Positions 36,517-48,229 of a stretch of 64,000 nt of DNA are shown in pieces. Within the stretch, counting starts at the first letter, position 1, and the number at the start of each line of letters is the position of its first letter. A model generated the notes under the pieces. It did no database searches and was not told where the DNA came from. It saw only the letters and a program-made list of their open reading frames with translations. The translations under genes were made by a program, and so were the position numbers. This DNA comes from Clarkia xantiana subsp. parviflora (lineage: Eukaryota; Streptophyta; Magnoliopsida; Myrtales; Onagraceae): assembly GCA_036873135.1 (NCBI GenBank), contig JAPTYO010000007.1, forward strand, positions 124,001-188,000. The letters are read 5' to 3'.

Positions 36517-38875
36517 ATGGAATCTGAGAAGGATGCCTTCTACGTGGTACGGAAAGGGGATGTCATCGGCATTTACAAGAATTTCAATGATTGCCAAGAC
36601 CAAGCTGGTTCCTCTGTAAGTCCCTTCCCACCCATGTGCTTATTCTTCACTTACGCCACTCCTTAGTCGAATTTATGATCGGAGCATTTTCGTTTATGTT
36701 GGGAGTCACCAGGCGATGACCTTGTCCTGGATTGGTGCATGAAAAAATATGGTGTTTCTGGCTCATTTTCTATGTCCGCAGCATCAGATACAAGGGATAT
36801 GAAAATAATTTCAATTTTATGAATATTTTGTGATTTTGCCAATGTGGGTTGAATTATGATAGTGATTTCTGCGATGTGCTGAGGATCCATGGTTAATTGT
36901 TCTCTAGAAGTCTAAATTGGAGTCAAATTGTAATTTATTTTCCAACTTCACTTGTCTTCAAAATATTCAAACTTAGGAATTATGAAGCATGATTGCTGTA
37001 CCTAATTTGCTTACTTCAGCTATGATTTGGCTCATTTTAATCACTAGAGCAGTGAATTTGGTGTGTAGTCGTAGTACTGATGTTGTTTTGATCTGTAGGT
37101 GACAGACCCTTCAGTAAGTGTGTACAAAGGGTATAGTTTGCCAAAGGAGAGTGAGGATTTCCTCAAGTCACGCGGTCTAAAGGATGCTCTGTATACCGTT
37201 CCTGCTGCTGATGTCAAAGATGGCACTTTTGGCCAACTTGTTCCTTGCCCATTTCAGGTCCATTCGTTTACTCTTGTTATTAGCATAATGTAGATGAGCT
37301 ATTTATATGGAACTGGTTAAGGATCAATACCTTGTTTTTATTGTTTTGTATTTCTATCACTTGCGTTTGCTCACTACAGAGTAAATCAAAATGGCTTCTC
37401 TTTAGTAGTTCATCTTGTTGTTACTTGTTAGAGCTGCAAATTTCTTAAATATTGGTACATAGGAAGGAAAGAATGATGATCTTTCGTATGATTATTGTGT
37501 ACTGATTGAGTAGTTTCTCTATCAGCAACCTTCTCAATCATCATCTTCCCAAGAACCGTTTTCCGGAGGCAAACAGGTTGAGAAGGTATCTCCACGAAAA
37601 AGGTCAAGAGAGGAGTTTGATGCTGATCGGGGTTATATGGTTAGTTCTCAAGTGATTAATTTATTAATTTAATTTAGGGTTCCTTGGAAAAGCAGATCGA
37701 TTCTTTAAGGTAAGGATGTGGTATTTTGCATGCAGTGCTTCAAATTTAAGTATATTTCTTGGTACAAGGTGCTTGAATCATTGTCAAATGTGTAAATTTA
37801 TGAAATCTGAAAACTGCTGACACATAAAGTAATATGGTAGATTATCAGCTAATACACGAGTTATTACAAAATCTTCTAGACATTCATCACGCTTAGTGTT
37901 AACTTAGCATTAATTTTCAAGCTATTAAGTGTTGATTAGTTAAACTCCCTTGTGCAAGTGCAGTCATCTTGTACTCTCCAATTTGATGGGGCTTCCAAGG
38001 GAAATCCAGGACTCGCTGGTGCAGGAGCTGTTCTTCGATCTGAAGATGGAACTGTATGCAATTTATTCATTTCATTTTTGTCATATGATAATTAATTCAT
38101 CTTAGTCAGATTTTATATTAATATCCAAAATTGGTAGGTATATCGATTGAGAGAAGGTGTGGGTGTTGCTACAAACAACGTAGCTGAATATCGAGCCTTG
38201 ATTTTGGGATTGAGGCATGCTGTTAAGATCGGGTTCAAGAAAATCCGCATCCAAGGAGACTCAAAACTCGTATGCTGTCAGGTTTGTACTGCCAATCTTG
38301 TATACAGTTTAAATGTTTAATTTATCTGTAGACACGAATAAATGAGCTGACATATCATGACGTTATTGATTCGAGTGGTGTATTTCAGCATAATGTGTAT
38401 ATATTTCTCTCCTGCAATTAGGTTAATGGAGAATGGAAGATAAAGCACCAAAACATGGCTAGCTTGTGTAAAGTGGTCAACGACCTCAAGACCAAGTTTA
38501 CATCTTTTCAGATCAATCATGTTCTAAGGGTATCAAAAATTTGTTTTTTTTTTGTGTGTCATGTTTTGCACCTGATATCTGGACTTTCAGTTGCTAGCAA
38601 TATATTGTCATAGTGTGATACTAGATTTAAATTTCAATGACATTATATTTCATGATTGTAAAATACTATAATGTGTTCTTGTTCACCCCTTACAGGAATA
38701 CAATTCTGAAGCTGATGATCTGGCAAATCGTGCTTTGAATCTTAAGGGTCAGACTCTTTCTTTTCCAGAACTTTTTAATTTTTTAAGTTCTCTATATGTA
38801 TGGTTCAATATTTCATTTGTTTTGTTTTCGATTGCAGATGGTCAAGTTGAAGTAGACACTAAATATGACTGCTAA
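36517..38875 (+). CDS. RNase HI with N-terminal viroplasmin-like hybrid-binding domain
   Basis: RNase HI cleaves the RNA strand of RNA-DNA hybrids. Exons are 36517-36615, 37099-37257, 37526-37639, 37964-38053, 38138-38281, 38422-38529, 38696-38747 and 38838-38875, giving 267 residues. The N-terminal hybrid-binding (caulimovirus viroplasmin-type) domain covers residues 5-55, from FYVVRKGDVIGIY through VSVYKGYSLPKESEDF. A Ser/Lys linker follows (residues 90-120). The RNase H domain has its four acidic residues in LQFDGASKGNPG, NNVAEYRALILGL, IQGDSKLV and NSEADDLANRA. The plant genome has several such genes (nuclear, mitochondrial, chloroplast). This one has no clear transit peptide, so a nuclear or cytosolic place is likely but not certain. 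The start is the first ATG after a short leader. Confidence 0.9.
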
Positions 38876-39736
38876 ATTCCTCGGATTATGTTTGGTTCAT
38901 TTGTATAGCTTGGAATTCTTCTCTGAACTTCTGTCAGTTAATGGTATCAAATTCAAGATGTTGCATAGTAGTAGATTTAATATGGTCAAAGATTTTTTTG
39001 GCATATAAATATGCTTGTTAAGCATAATATTTCTGCTGTTCTTTATTACTAGGGTTAATAGGTCGATGATATTATGTTTGAGCCATGTGATCAACTGGTA
39101 TACGTTTTTTGTGTGTCACATGTTTTGAAAATGAAAATTTACAACAAAAAAAAAACTTGTTGTACAGTTAAGTAAGCAGAATTTTAAAATATGAATTTTT
39201 TAGCAACACTAAAAATTTGCATCACACGATTATTAATATCAATTTCTTTATATAGTTCACTTTTAGGACAATAGAGAAAATCATGTAATACAAACATAGT
39301 GCTTCTGAAATATGGTAGAAAGATCCACTCATAATCTAATTTCTTACCAATCTTTTGGTTTATGTTGGTTTTTTGGGTAATATATGTTTTTTTTAGGTTT
39401 TTAGTATCATATGTTTACATTTTATAGAATTTTTGTACATCCGTTAATTAACTGTTAAATTTGACCGCTATGTCATAAGTTTCATTTGTGTTCAGTTTAG
39501 TCCCTAATATAAACATAAATAGCACCAAATTTTTAACCCTTTTAAACAGTGTCTCGAACTCTCGATGCACTTCAATGGAAAAACTTTAGGGTAAAACCGT
39601 AATTAAATAAAGTTCTTCTTCAGGACTGTTTTTTGACCCCCTAGCCTAACGGATAGCGAGCAACTTCACCGTCTTCTTCACTGTACGGCCCTATCCTCCT
39701 TCTCATCCTCTCCTTCTCTGTTGAGAATCGACGAAT
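38876..39736. other. Spacer between the RNase H gene and HMA-like gene
   Basis: This 0.86 kb is AT-rich. At 39370-39540 a stretch including TTTAGTCCCTAA resembles common degenerate plant repeats, but I could not define ends. No gene is seen. Confidence 0.5.
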
Positions 39737-41443
39737 ATGGCGACAGTCTCCGCATTCTCATCTCTTTCGTCAGTAGCAACTCTTAATCCCGTCTCTCACA
39801 GAGGCTCACACCGCTCTTTCATCGTCGCGCCACGTAACCTTCACTTCGCTTCTCATCAACGCGTCACTTACCAGAATTTGACACTGAGGGAAGGGAGACA
39901 TGGATACAAGCTGCGAAAGTTGAGGTCAGCTGAGGAAGAGACCCCGCAGGTTGCCGAGGAACAGCAGGCTGTCTCTGTTCCTGTTTCTCCATCCGACACC
40001 CTCACTATGCTCTTCCAGGTTTATCTTCTACTTAATCGGTGTTTAGAATTTGTGTGAGTTTGTAGCTATGTGGACTATGGACTGAACATATGTTAAGTTT
40101 ATTGTCCATTTGGGCAAAAGCTGAGTTCAAGTTGCAGCCTTGTTGAAGTTTTGCTGATGAAGACGAATGATTTGATCAATTTTATGAAATTGGACGTTAG
40201 GGTTCATGCAGAAGTTGGTGTTTTTTTTGGGGGAAGTTGAAAATTAACTAGTTCATTGATTGATTGAGCTTCTTGGGTAATTCATTGTCTTGCAGTTTTT
40301 TTATATTGTTCAATGAGCTGCAGAACACCAGTAGAAATTAATGCAAATTGGTTTGATTATAAGAATGCTGATTTTTTGTGTAGTAATTTCTTCTACCAAT
40401 GGGAATTACTGTAGCAGATGCCTTACTCTTATGGATAACATGTTGCACGAAAAAATAGCTAATCTATTCCACAATTTCGTTTCTCTTAAGCTCCTTCTGT
40501 AACACAGTTGCTATCATGCTATGAAAACCTTATTTTCTGCAAGAGAAAGTCTGTAATTAACAGACTAACTGGGAGAAGTGAGTAACTAGTAGATTTTGAC
40601 CAAGACTGTAGTTCTAGCACATCTCTCGGTTGATGATACTCTCAGTTCACATTCATAGAAGAACGAATTTTGTTATCTCTTTTTGTTTGTTTGGGTTTGT
40701 GTGTTACATTACATAGCCTTAGATGTTACTATCTCATTCTGCAGGCAGAGGGAGCCATGAATGAGGCGGCTATCCCTTCTGTGTCAAAGGCATTAGAGGT
40801 TAGCTAGCTATGATCTTAATTTAATTTAATTTAATTTTTTCAAGTAGAAGATTCAATCAAGATAGTTAGTATCAATTTTTTCTCAGTCTGCCTTTTTCGG
40901 TGGCATCAAGCATGCAATGCAGGCAGTATGAGCTGACAACGCTAAATATCTAATATTTCCCCTCGATTTCATTTCGACATTCGTGAGCATACAATTGTAA
41001 AGAGACAAGTACAGAGATGAAACATTGAATTGATTTCATTCAATGCAAAATATGTTTTTTTTTTTTTAATGTGAAAGCTATACCATCTATTATGTGTCTC
41101 AGCTGACACCATCTTTATAATGTACTAGGCAACTGAGGGCATTACCAATTTAAAGGTTCAAGTCGTTGAAGGAATTGCAACCGTCGAGGTTAGTGTGGAT
41201 TGTGAAGCACATCTCTGATTTATTAATTGGTTGGGTTGATAGATTTGTTTTGCTTAAATGTTGAAAGGGTGTTAGTTTGCGGTTAAGTTAGTGTGTGTGT
41301 GTGTTCAAATGCAGTTAACAAAGCAGACAACTATACAAGCAACAGGGGTTGCTTCCAGTTTGATCGAGGCAATACAAGGCGCAGGCTTCAAGTTACAGAC
41401 ACTGAATTTGAGCTTTGACGATGAAGAACCGATCCTTGTCTGA
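39737..41443 (+). CDS. Chloroplast-targeted protein with HMA-like fold lacking CxxC
   Basis: Exons are 39737-40018, 40745-40798, 41129-41188 and 41315-41443, giving 174 residues. The first 60 residues are rich in Ser, Arg and His with few acids, like a plastid transit peptide (MATVSAFSSLSSVATLNP). The mature part, TEGITNLKVQVVEGIATVEL then TGVASSLIEAIQGAGFKLQT, follows the beta-alpha-beta-beta-alpha-beta pattern of heavy-metal-associated domains. It has no CxxC metal site. From memory it corresponds to Arabidopsis At5g14910, annotated as a heavy-metal-transport superfamily plastid protein, and its neighbours agree with that locus. Metal binding is doubtful without the cysteines, and the function is unknown. 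Confidence 0.72.
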
Positions 41444-43984
41444 ACTTGAATGCTGGCTTGTTGTAACCTAAGCTTGATCTTGTCTTGTAATAATTTGTCA
41501 TAATGGGTTGTTGATTTCAGTTTAAATGTAGCAACAATCCTATTTGGAGGAAGTTAAGTATTTGATTCATTTAAGAGTTCATGGCCTAAAGAATGAATGA
41601 AGTAGTCAGAATTGGGGAGAAGATTTATTGGTTATGATATGTAATGAGGAGTGTTTGTCTATCAACAGATTGGTATGAGTTTATAATTTGTTTGTTAAAC
41701 TATTTTCTTACAGCAAAGTGCTAATTGAATTTTTGTTTCCGTGAGTGGCAATTTTTTTTTCTTATTATCGTGCAGTTTGCCGAAGCATATTATATGTATA
41801 CATATAGTAGATAAGCTAAATATCTGACCCTAAATTTTAAAAATAATAATATAATTTCAAGGATTTATATTATATTGACTTATTAAAAAATATTTTTGAT
41901 AAATTTCCTTTTGGTATTTTTAGATTATATTTTTCAAGATGTATTATTAATTGAGTTTTTTATATATAAAATTAGTTGTCACTTTATCATTATAGGAAAA
42001 CTTTAGGATGTTTTAATAGTTTTTTAAAAGAATTTTCCGTTTAAAAGAGAAAATAAGAATTTTCATGGAATATTTGCACTAATCATACATATATATATAC
42101 TTTGAACAACTAACATTAGATCTAATGTCTTGGAATAATTTGATAACAGATCTGAAAAAATAGTATATATATATATATATGAGGTAGTTGTGAAGAAATT
42201 GACTAATGTTTGAGAGAATCAAATCAAAACTAGCATGTGGGCTGCCATGTGAAGAGTGTGTTTGTCTGCAGCAGCAAGCTGAGAATCTCACTTCATCTGC
42301 AAAAGTCAGCATTTTCCACTTAATTAAAATGCGTATTGCCTTCATCGTGTTCGTCTTATATATATTCTTCCGTCCAAACCCATGTGGAAACATGCCTAAT
42401 TATTGTTGCAAACTAATATTAAAATTTGCGCATTAATCAAGTGTCTCGAAAATACATTATACACGTTCTTATTCATATTTTAACAGTAATAATAATTTGT
42501 TTTGTAATTGTTGATGAAGAAATTTGTAAATGGGTTCAATCTCACTGCAAAATTCTAGTGAGATTTCACATTAATTAAAATCAATTGAGTAGCTCAATGG
42601 ATGACATTGTTCCAATAATTAATATATATAATTTTTGTTGCCTTGTTCTAACAATCTATTTAATGTGGTACTATTTATTTATATATGAATTGCGTATAGT
42701 AATAAAAAAAAAAAAAACCCAACCATGAATTTTAATGATTAGATAGTGTCTCATTATAATTTTCTTGTAATTAGAATTTAGAGTGAGTAAGTCAGTCTAT
42801 GTTCAAGTTACAATGCATATACAAGTGGAGTGGATAAACGATCAATTCACTTAAACAAGTCCAAATGGGGTGACTAGCATAATAGCATTTGAAGGATAAT
42901 ATTGTAATATAATATTGTACTCTTTCCCACTTCATTTCACGATCTAATTCAATGTTTGATTATACTACTAACCTCTTTAAAAATCATATCTTAATAATAA
43001 AAGAATAAATGTTCAAAAGAAAAAAAAATCAATAACGTTGTAGGATTTCATCCATTAATAATAATAAAAAAAAAGATTAACCTCATTAAAGTAACCATTA
43101 TTTGAACCAAGTGGCAATATAATGTATTTTAGTCTGATTATAAATAACTTTATATAAATCTCAATATATATCTTTCGACTTTCGATGCATATGGGCTAAG
43201 TGATGGTCGAGAAAGGAGGTCACGACACGACAACCTTTCATGATGATAGTTCCACAATCTTTTTGGCACCTTCACAGCTCGGTGGCTATTCAGAAGTATG
43301 GCATTTTACAAGTTTTTTGGTAAAACATTAATTTTATTTTATTTTTACTAATTAACGATTTTCAGAGTTTAGCTAGCTATCGATTATCAATAAGGAAATC
43401 ATCAAATTTAGATAATAATAAATAAATAGATAATATTCAAGTGGGTACGTACGTAGTGATTAGGTATATAGAGACAGACATTGAGAAACGTGGTTTTTTT
43501 TTTTTTTAACTGTAAATGGACAGAATCCAAGGCAAAGACAGCAAATCCATAACTAGTTAGGACGCGTTTGGTATGTTGATAATATTCTATTTCACAAGGC
43601 GATGTAAATAAGTAATCTCAAGTCTCAAGTGTCACATACATCGCCTTGCGTGCGACACTATAATAGTGCTTATTAGTTATTACCAAACGCTCCCTAAGTC
43701 TGGGTGTATTCTAAGATGAAGCTGTCACGCACTAGTCATTAAAAAGCGACCACCTTCATGGACACCTCGTGCATGCGATAATATAATATCACCACGTCAA
43801 TTATTACGTAATATTATCATATTATTATATCACACTCTTTACTATACTCTACACTTGGATGGAGTCAAACCTAGCTAGCTAGCTAGTAATCTAGTATATA
43901 TATATATATATATATAGAGTAATATTAACACTCTCATATATATATATACTTGAGTCATCAGTCGTCTCTTTAGTATCAAATCAA
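41444..43984. other. Intergenic region upstream of the GASA gene
   Basis: This 2.5 kb of very AT-rich DNA holds the HMA-like 3' UTR, TA microsatellites (about 42166-42180 and 43894-43915), a short hairpin element at 43557-43697, and the GASA promoter on the right. Short ORFs at 42.1-42.4 kb are not supported. Confidence 0.6.
43557..43697. mobile_element. Small MITE-like hairpin (141 bp)
   Basis: The left end TTAGGACGCGTTTGGTA is mirrored by TACCAAACGCTCCCTAA at the right. A second inverted pair lies inside (CAAGGCGATGTA and TACATCGCCTTG). GCGTTTGGTA termini are common on plant non-autonomous DNA transposons. I do not see a clean target duplication, so the superfamily is open. Confidence 0.6.
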
Positions 43985-44955
43985 ATGGCTCCCAAAACCC
44001 TAATACTCTTCTTGGCCGCTCTTCTTTTAGTTGTCATCACCAAGGTCTGCATTATCTCACTCCATCCCATTCTTCCACATTATATTTGACGATATATAAT
44101 TAATTAAACTGACTTTATTATATTATGTGGTGTTTATTTTGCAGGTTTCATCAACTACTGATCATGAGGAGCTCCAGATAGTTAAGGTAATTATATATAT
44201 AATATACGTACACTGGTTTATTCTTAATTTCTCTCGACTAATTTCATATAATTCAGATCTCCCGTCTCACTCTTTATGTTTCAGATCGTGTCACATCGTT
44301 AAAATTTTGACACGTGTTCTTAAATTTAATATTTTCATTCTAGAGTTCATCAATCCCAATAGAGTTTTAGAAAAAATAAATTACAAAATAAATTACACTC
44401 AAATACTTATCAAAATCTTAATTAACGATGAAACACGATCTGAAACAGAAATAATGAGATCTGTATCCGATATATATATTTGTCATTTAAACTCGTTTAT
44501 TTATTTATATATGCATCTTATAAATCTATATATGGATGAATTAAAGGTCCCAGCACCAACACCTGCTCCAATAGTTCAAATCCCAGTAAAGGCGCCAACG
44601 CCGCCAACTCTACCTCCGGTGAATCCACCACCGCCGCAAACTGCAGTTCCACCTTTGATCCCAGTGAAGTCCAAAGCTGGTAATATTCAATTTAATTAAT
44701 TAAAAATTGCAAAAGGCAATTAATCTTTACTTGTTTAATGAAGAGATTGTTAATTAAATTTGTGTTTTAGATTGCGTACCGCTGTGCAATGGTAGATGCG
44801 CCGTGCACTCAAGGAAGAATGTGTGCGCAAGGGCTTGTTTGACATGCTGTTACCGATGCAAGTGCGTGCCGCCAGGGACCTCCGGCAACCGTGAGATGTG
44901 CGGCAAGTGCTACACCGATATGACAACCCACGGCAACCTACTCAAGTGCCCTTAA
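43985..44955 (+). CDS. GASA/snakin protein with proline-rich linker (GASA14-like)
   Basis: This is a gibberellin-regulated GASA family secreted peptide. Exons are 43985-44044, 44145-44186, 44547-44679 and 44771-44955, giving 139 residues. Residues 1-22 are a signal peptide (LILFLAALLLVVITKVSS). A Pro-rich linker follows (VPAPTPAPIVQIPVKAPTPP). The C-terminal domain has all 12 conserved cysteines in the usual spacing, from CVPLCNGRC through CCYRCKCVPPGT to LLKCP. The long Pro-rich linker is the mark of GASA14-type proteins in Arabidopsis. Intron 2 (44187-44546) is unusual: it is 360 bases, has no in-frame stop and carries a MITE. Its acceptor lacks a strong pyrimidine tract. Confidence 0.88.
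44254..44463. mobile_element. MITE, copy A, inside GASA intron 2
   Basis: The element begins CAGATCTCCCGTCTCACT and ends ATAATGAGATCTG. The terminal arms are imperfect inverted repeats of about 50 bases, sharing GTTTCAGATCGTGT and ATCGTTAA. A diverged inverted copy lies at 32570-33180. No clear target duplication was seen, so the superfamily is not assigned. Confidence 0.7.
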
Positions 44956-46484
44956 TAATTCATTCACCCACCCCTTAATTACTTCCTTTTAATTTATATA
45001 TATCTACCTTAATTAATAATATATAATATAAGTGTTGCTTTCTGTGCTTCAATATATATCCTTCTTCCTAATTAAAGTTTTTTTCTCTCGAAATTATTGG
45101 AATACTCGACTAAAATTGTAATAGATGTAGCAATTGTTTGGAAATTGAAATTTTAAGTAGTCAATTAAAAAAAAAATCAAAGTTTGAATATTAATTTAAA
45201 TTTGGGTCAAAGGTCAGGTAGCCCTAAAATCAATGAGTCATTCTTAAGAGTATAAGTGAGTTAAACTACTTGTTAACTATTCGAAATCTACTCGGAAAAA
45301 TTTTAAAATCAATAAAAAAAAAGCGAGTTGAGATTTTCGGTTTGTCGAGCTCGAATATATAAACTCGACCAAGTTAGAACAACTTTTAGTCGACTTCAAG
45401 AAATAGTTAACTCGTTTAAACCACTACTCCTACTCGACTCGAGGATAGTCTATGAAAGTTCGGACACATATCATCAAATTATGGCCATATATAAGATATA
45501 AGTCGTGTATTTGATGATAATTGGATTTAGATACAGGGTTAATAACCAAATTGATACCCATACTTTTACTAATTTACAAATCACTACCTTCACTTTAATT
45601 TTTTAAAATTGGCTACCTCAACTTTCAGTTACAGAGCAAATTGTTACCTCTATTTTAATTATTGTCAAGTTAGACATAAAATTACTATATTTCCGCAACG
45701 TGAGATCTTTTCATGTGTACCCAATAGATTCGAACGTAAATTGAAAATATTGTAACGAAATACCTTCAATTAGATTTTCAATTGGACGTCTGCCAGTGCA
45801 TTTCAATTGGAAATCGAATTGAAGTCATTTCGTTGCAATACTTTCAATTTATGTTTAAATCTGTTTTGGATATACATGAAAAGAGCACACGTGGCGAAGA
45901 TATGACAATTTTCTGTCTAATTTGACGGAAGTTAACACAAAAATAGCGATTTGCTCTAAAAGTGAAAGTTCAAAGAGCGAATTTTGAAAAATTAAATTGA
46001 GGTAGCAATTTGTAAATTGGAAAATTTGGTTATTAACCATTTGGATTTTTCGCCATAATTCTTTTTGGCTAACTTCGCCATAATTCGATATATTAATTAT
46101 TTTTGTTCTTTTGTTTGAAAATAATTGGATAGTTTATGGGAACTGGGGTACGTTGGATTTTTTTTTTTTTTTAGAAGGACCAGTTCTCACTGTGCTTCGT
46201 TTCGTGTCTCGCGCCAGTTGTTTCTTTTCTTCATAGTTCATAATTCATATAGTCTCTCTCTCCCCTGCTGAGCCCAGCTTGGTTCCACCGCCGTCTTGAC
46301 TGCCAACAAACATCCAGCTAATTCCACGCGCCACCGTCTTCATGGAGCCCACTACCTTTCCAGCTCACTTTCCATAATTGCCGGCGGGTGGTCTCACGCT
46401 CCTCCTTCTACTCCCTCCCTCACTGAAGCCAAGCAGATTCAAGAACGACCCACATCTCCTCACTCTCTTTAGAAATCTCCGACA
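44956..46484. other. Intergenic region between GASA and peroxidase genes
   Basis: The left part holds the GASA 3' UTR and, at 45180-45480, a stretch with scattered TCGAGCTCG/ACTCGA words that looks like an old repeat. A long foldback element follows at 45537-46038. The last 340 bases are the peroxidase promoter, with a T run near 46160. Confidence 0.6.
45537..46038. mobile_element. Long foldback element (502 bp, arms of about 240 bases)
   Basis: The ends are GGTTAATAACCAAATT and its exact complement AATTTGGTTATTAACC. Most of the two halves pair with each other, including CTTTTCATGT, AAATTGAAA and AACGAAAT. It has no coding capacity. I could not see a target duplication. Long inverted arms are typical of foldback or Mutator-derived non-autonomous elements. 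Confidence 0.75.
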
Positions 46485-47459
46485 ATGGCTGCCCCTTCTC
46501 TCCTCATTTTCCTCCTAGTCGCCGCATATTCCTTCTTCTACGGCGAGTCGCGCCTCTCCGTCGACTACTACTCTAAATCCTGCCCCGACTTCGCCAAGAT
46601 CATCCGGGACACCGTCACCAACAAGCAGATCTCTAACCCCACCACCGCCGCCGGCACCCTCCGCCTCTTCTTCCACGACTGCATCACCAATGGCTGCGAC
46701 GCCTCCGTCCTAGTCTCCTCCACCCGCCCCTTCAACGTCGCCGAGCGCGACTCCGACATCAATCTCTCCCTCCCCGGCGACGCCTTCGACGTCATCGTCC
46801 GCGCCAAGACCGCCCTCGAGCTCGCCTGCCCCAACACCGTCTCTTGCGCCGACATCCTAGCCACTGCAACCCGCGACCTCATCACCATGGTCGGCGGCCC
46901 AGTCTACGACGTCCCCCTCGGCCGCCGCGACGGTCGCGTCTCCAGGGCCGCCGCCGTAGATCCGCTCCTCCCACGGGTCAACATGACCATGTCGACTCTC
47001 ATCGGCCTCTTCGCCGCTAAGGGATTCTCCGTTCAGGAGATGGTGGCATTGAGCGGCGCCCACACCATCGGATTCTCTCACTGTAAAGAGTTCAGCTCCG
47101 GCATCTACAAGTACGGCGGCGGCGTCGATCCGAAGTACAACCCGAGGTTTGGGAAGGCGCTCCAGCAGGCCTGCGCGAATTACAGGAAGGACCCGACACT
47201 GTCGGTGTTCAACGACATCATGACTCCCAACAAATTCGACAACCTCTATTTCCAGAACCTTCCGAAAGGACTCGGCCTCCTCGCCTCCGATCACGGACTG
47301 TATGAAGATGAAAGAACGCGGCGGTTCGTCGAGATTTACGCAGCCAGCGAGGATAAGTTCTTCAAGGATTTCGCCACGGCCATGCAGAAGCTCAGCGTCT
47401 ATGGAGTGTTGACTGGGCGTGCCGGTGAGATCAGACACAGATGCGATGCAATCAATTGA
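46485..47459 (+). CDS. Class III secretory peroxidase (PER31/41/63-like), intronless
   Basis: This haem peroxidase is secreted to the cell wall or apoplast and oxidises phenolics with H2O2. It has 324 residues in one exon. A signal peptide covers residues 1-22. The distal haem motif is GTLRLFFHDCITNGCDASVL (Arg and His), and the proximal His is in VALSGAHTIGFSHC. The conserved SCADILATATRDL, PLGRRDGR and NKFDNLYFQNL are present, with cysteines at the usual places. The absence of introns and the NPTTAAGTLRLF wording match the PER31/41/63 group. The coding region is far richer in G+C at third positions than its neighbours, which also creates long antisense ORFs with no meaning. Confidence 0.95.
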   Translation: MAAPSLLIFLLVAAYSFFYGESRLSVDYYSKSCPDFAKIIRDTVTNKQISNPTTAAGTLRLFFHDCITNGCDASVLVSSTRPFNVAERDSDINLSLPGDAFDVIVRAKTALELACPNTVSCADILATATRDLITMVGGPVYDVPLGRRDGRVSRAAAVDPLLPRVNMTMSTLIGLFAAKGFSVQEMVALSGAHTIGFSHCKEFSSGIYKYGGGVDPKYNPRFGKALQQACANYRKDPTLSVFNDIMTPNKFDNLYFQNLPKGLGLLASDHGLYEDERTRRFVEIYAASEDKFFKDFATAMQKLSVYGVLTGRAGEIRHRCDAIN

Positions 47460-48229
47460 TCAATCTGGTTTTATACATTTTTGAAGATTGAGTCGAAGAT
47501 TATATATATATGCATGCACACATATTATCCGTTTTGGTCTTTTTATGTATTCTTTCTGGGTTTCTTTTTGTTTGTAGTGTTCTTGAATATCTGATCACTT
47601 GCTCCAGTGGAGTAGAACGCAGATCAGATTTAGGGTTCAGTTTGATGAGGATTTGAACTGTTATATAATTTGGAAAGGAAGGTATTAACTTGAATACACT
47701 AATCACACAATTACAAAATAGACATAATAGCAATTGAAGGGCTACGTACGGGTCTGTTAACTGGATATGATATACACTCTAATATACCAATACGACTATT
47801 TGAGATAGTAATTTAATATCTGGTTAAAAAATAAGGCGCTGAACCACTACACCATATTACATTGTTCGAAGATACATATACTAAATTACCAGGCACCTAT
47901 AAATAACACCTATAAATAACATAAATGATTAGAATAAATAATAATTGGGCCAGGGAAATAGTGGGCCATTGGAATTCATGTTTGGGCCGAATTCAAATCT
48001 CGATTTGACACTCGAGGTAGGTTGTAATAATAGTATTGCTTCCTATACTAAAGAACAGGAGAGAATAGTAAGTAGCATGAAACATAAGGAACCATACTAA
48101 ATCTTTCTTTCTTCGTTTTTACCTTCAAAGTTTCCTCTCACCTTATGTAGATTATACATGATACAACAAGTACATACATAATAATAATTTAGATAGAAAA
48201 GCTCTAACTGGTCTCACCCCAACTAAGAA
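47460..48229. other. Spacer between peroxidase and FTRC genes (convergent)
   Basis: This 0.77 kb holds the two 3' UTRs. A tRNA-like A-box word lies on the minus strand near 47840, but no complete tRNA. No gene is seen. Confidence 0.5.

Noticed and set aside
44127..44699. 190-codon ORF as a separate gene
   Set aside because: It is GASA exons 2 and 3 plus the open intron between them; the spliced gene gives a normal GASA protein. Kept only as an intron-retention question.
46857..47438. 193-codon minus-strand ORF opposite the peroxidase gene
   Set aside because: It is a shadow of the GC-rich peroxidase reading frame and has no family features.
47815..47870. tRNA-like A-box word on the minus strand (GGTGTAGTGGTTCAGCGCC)
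   Set aside because: No matching B box or cloverleaf follows, so it is not a tRNA gene; at most a SINE scrap.
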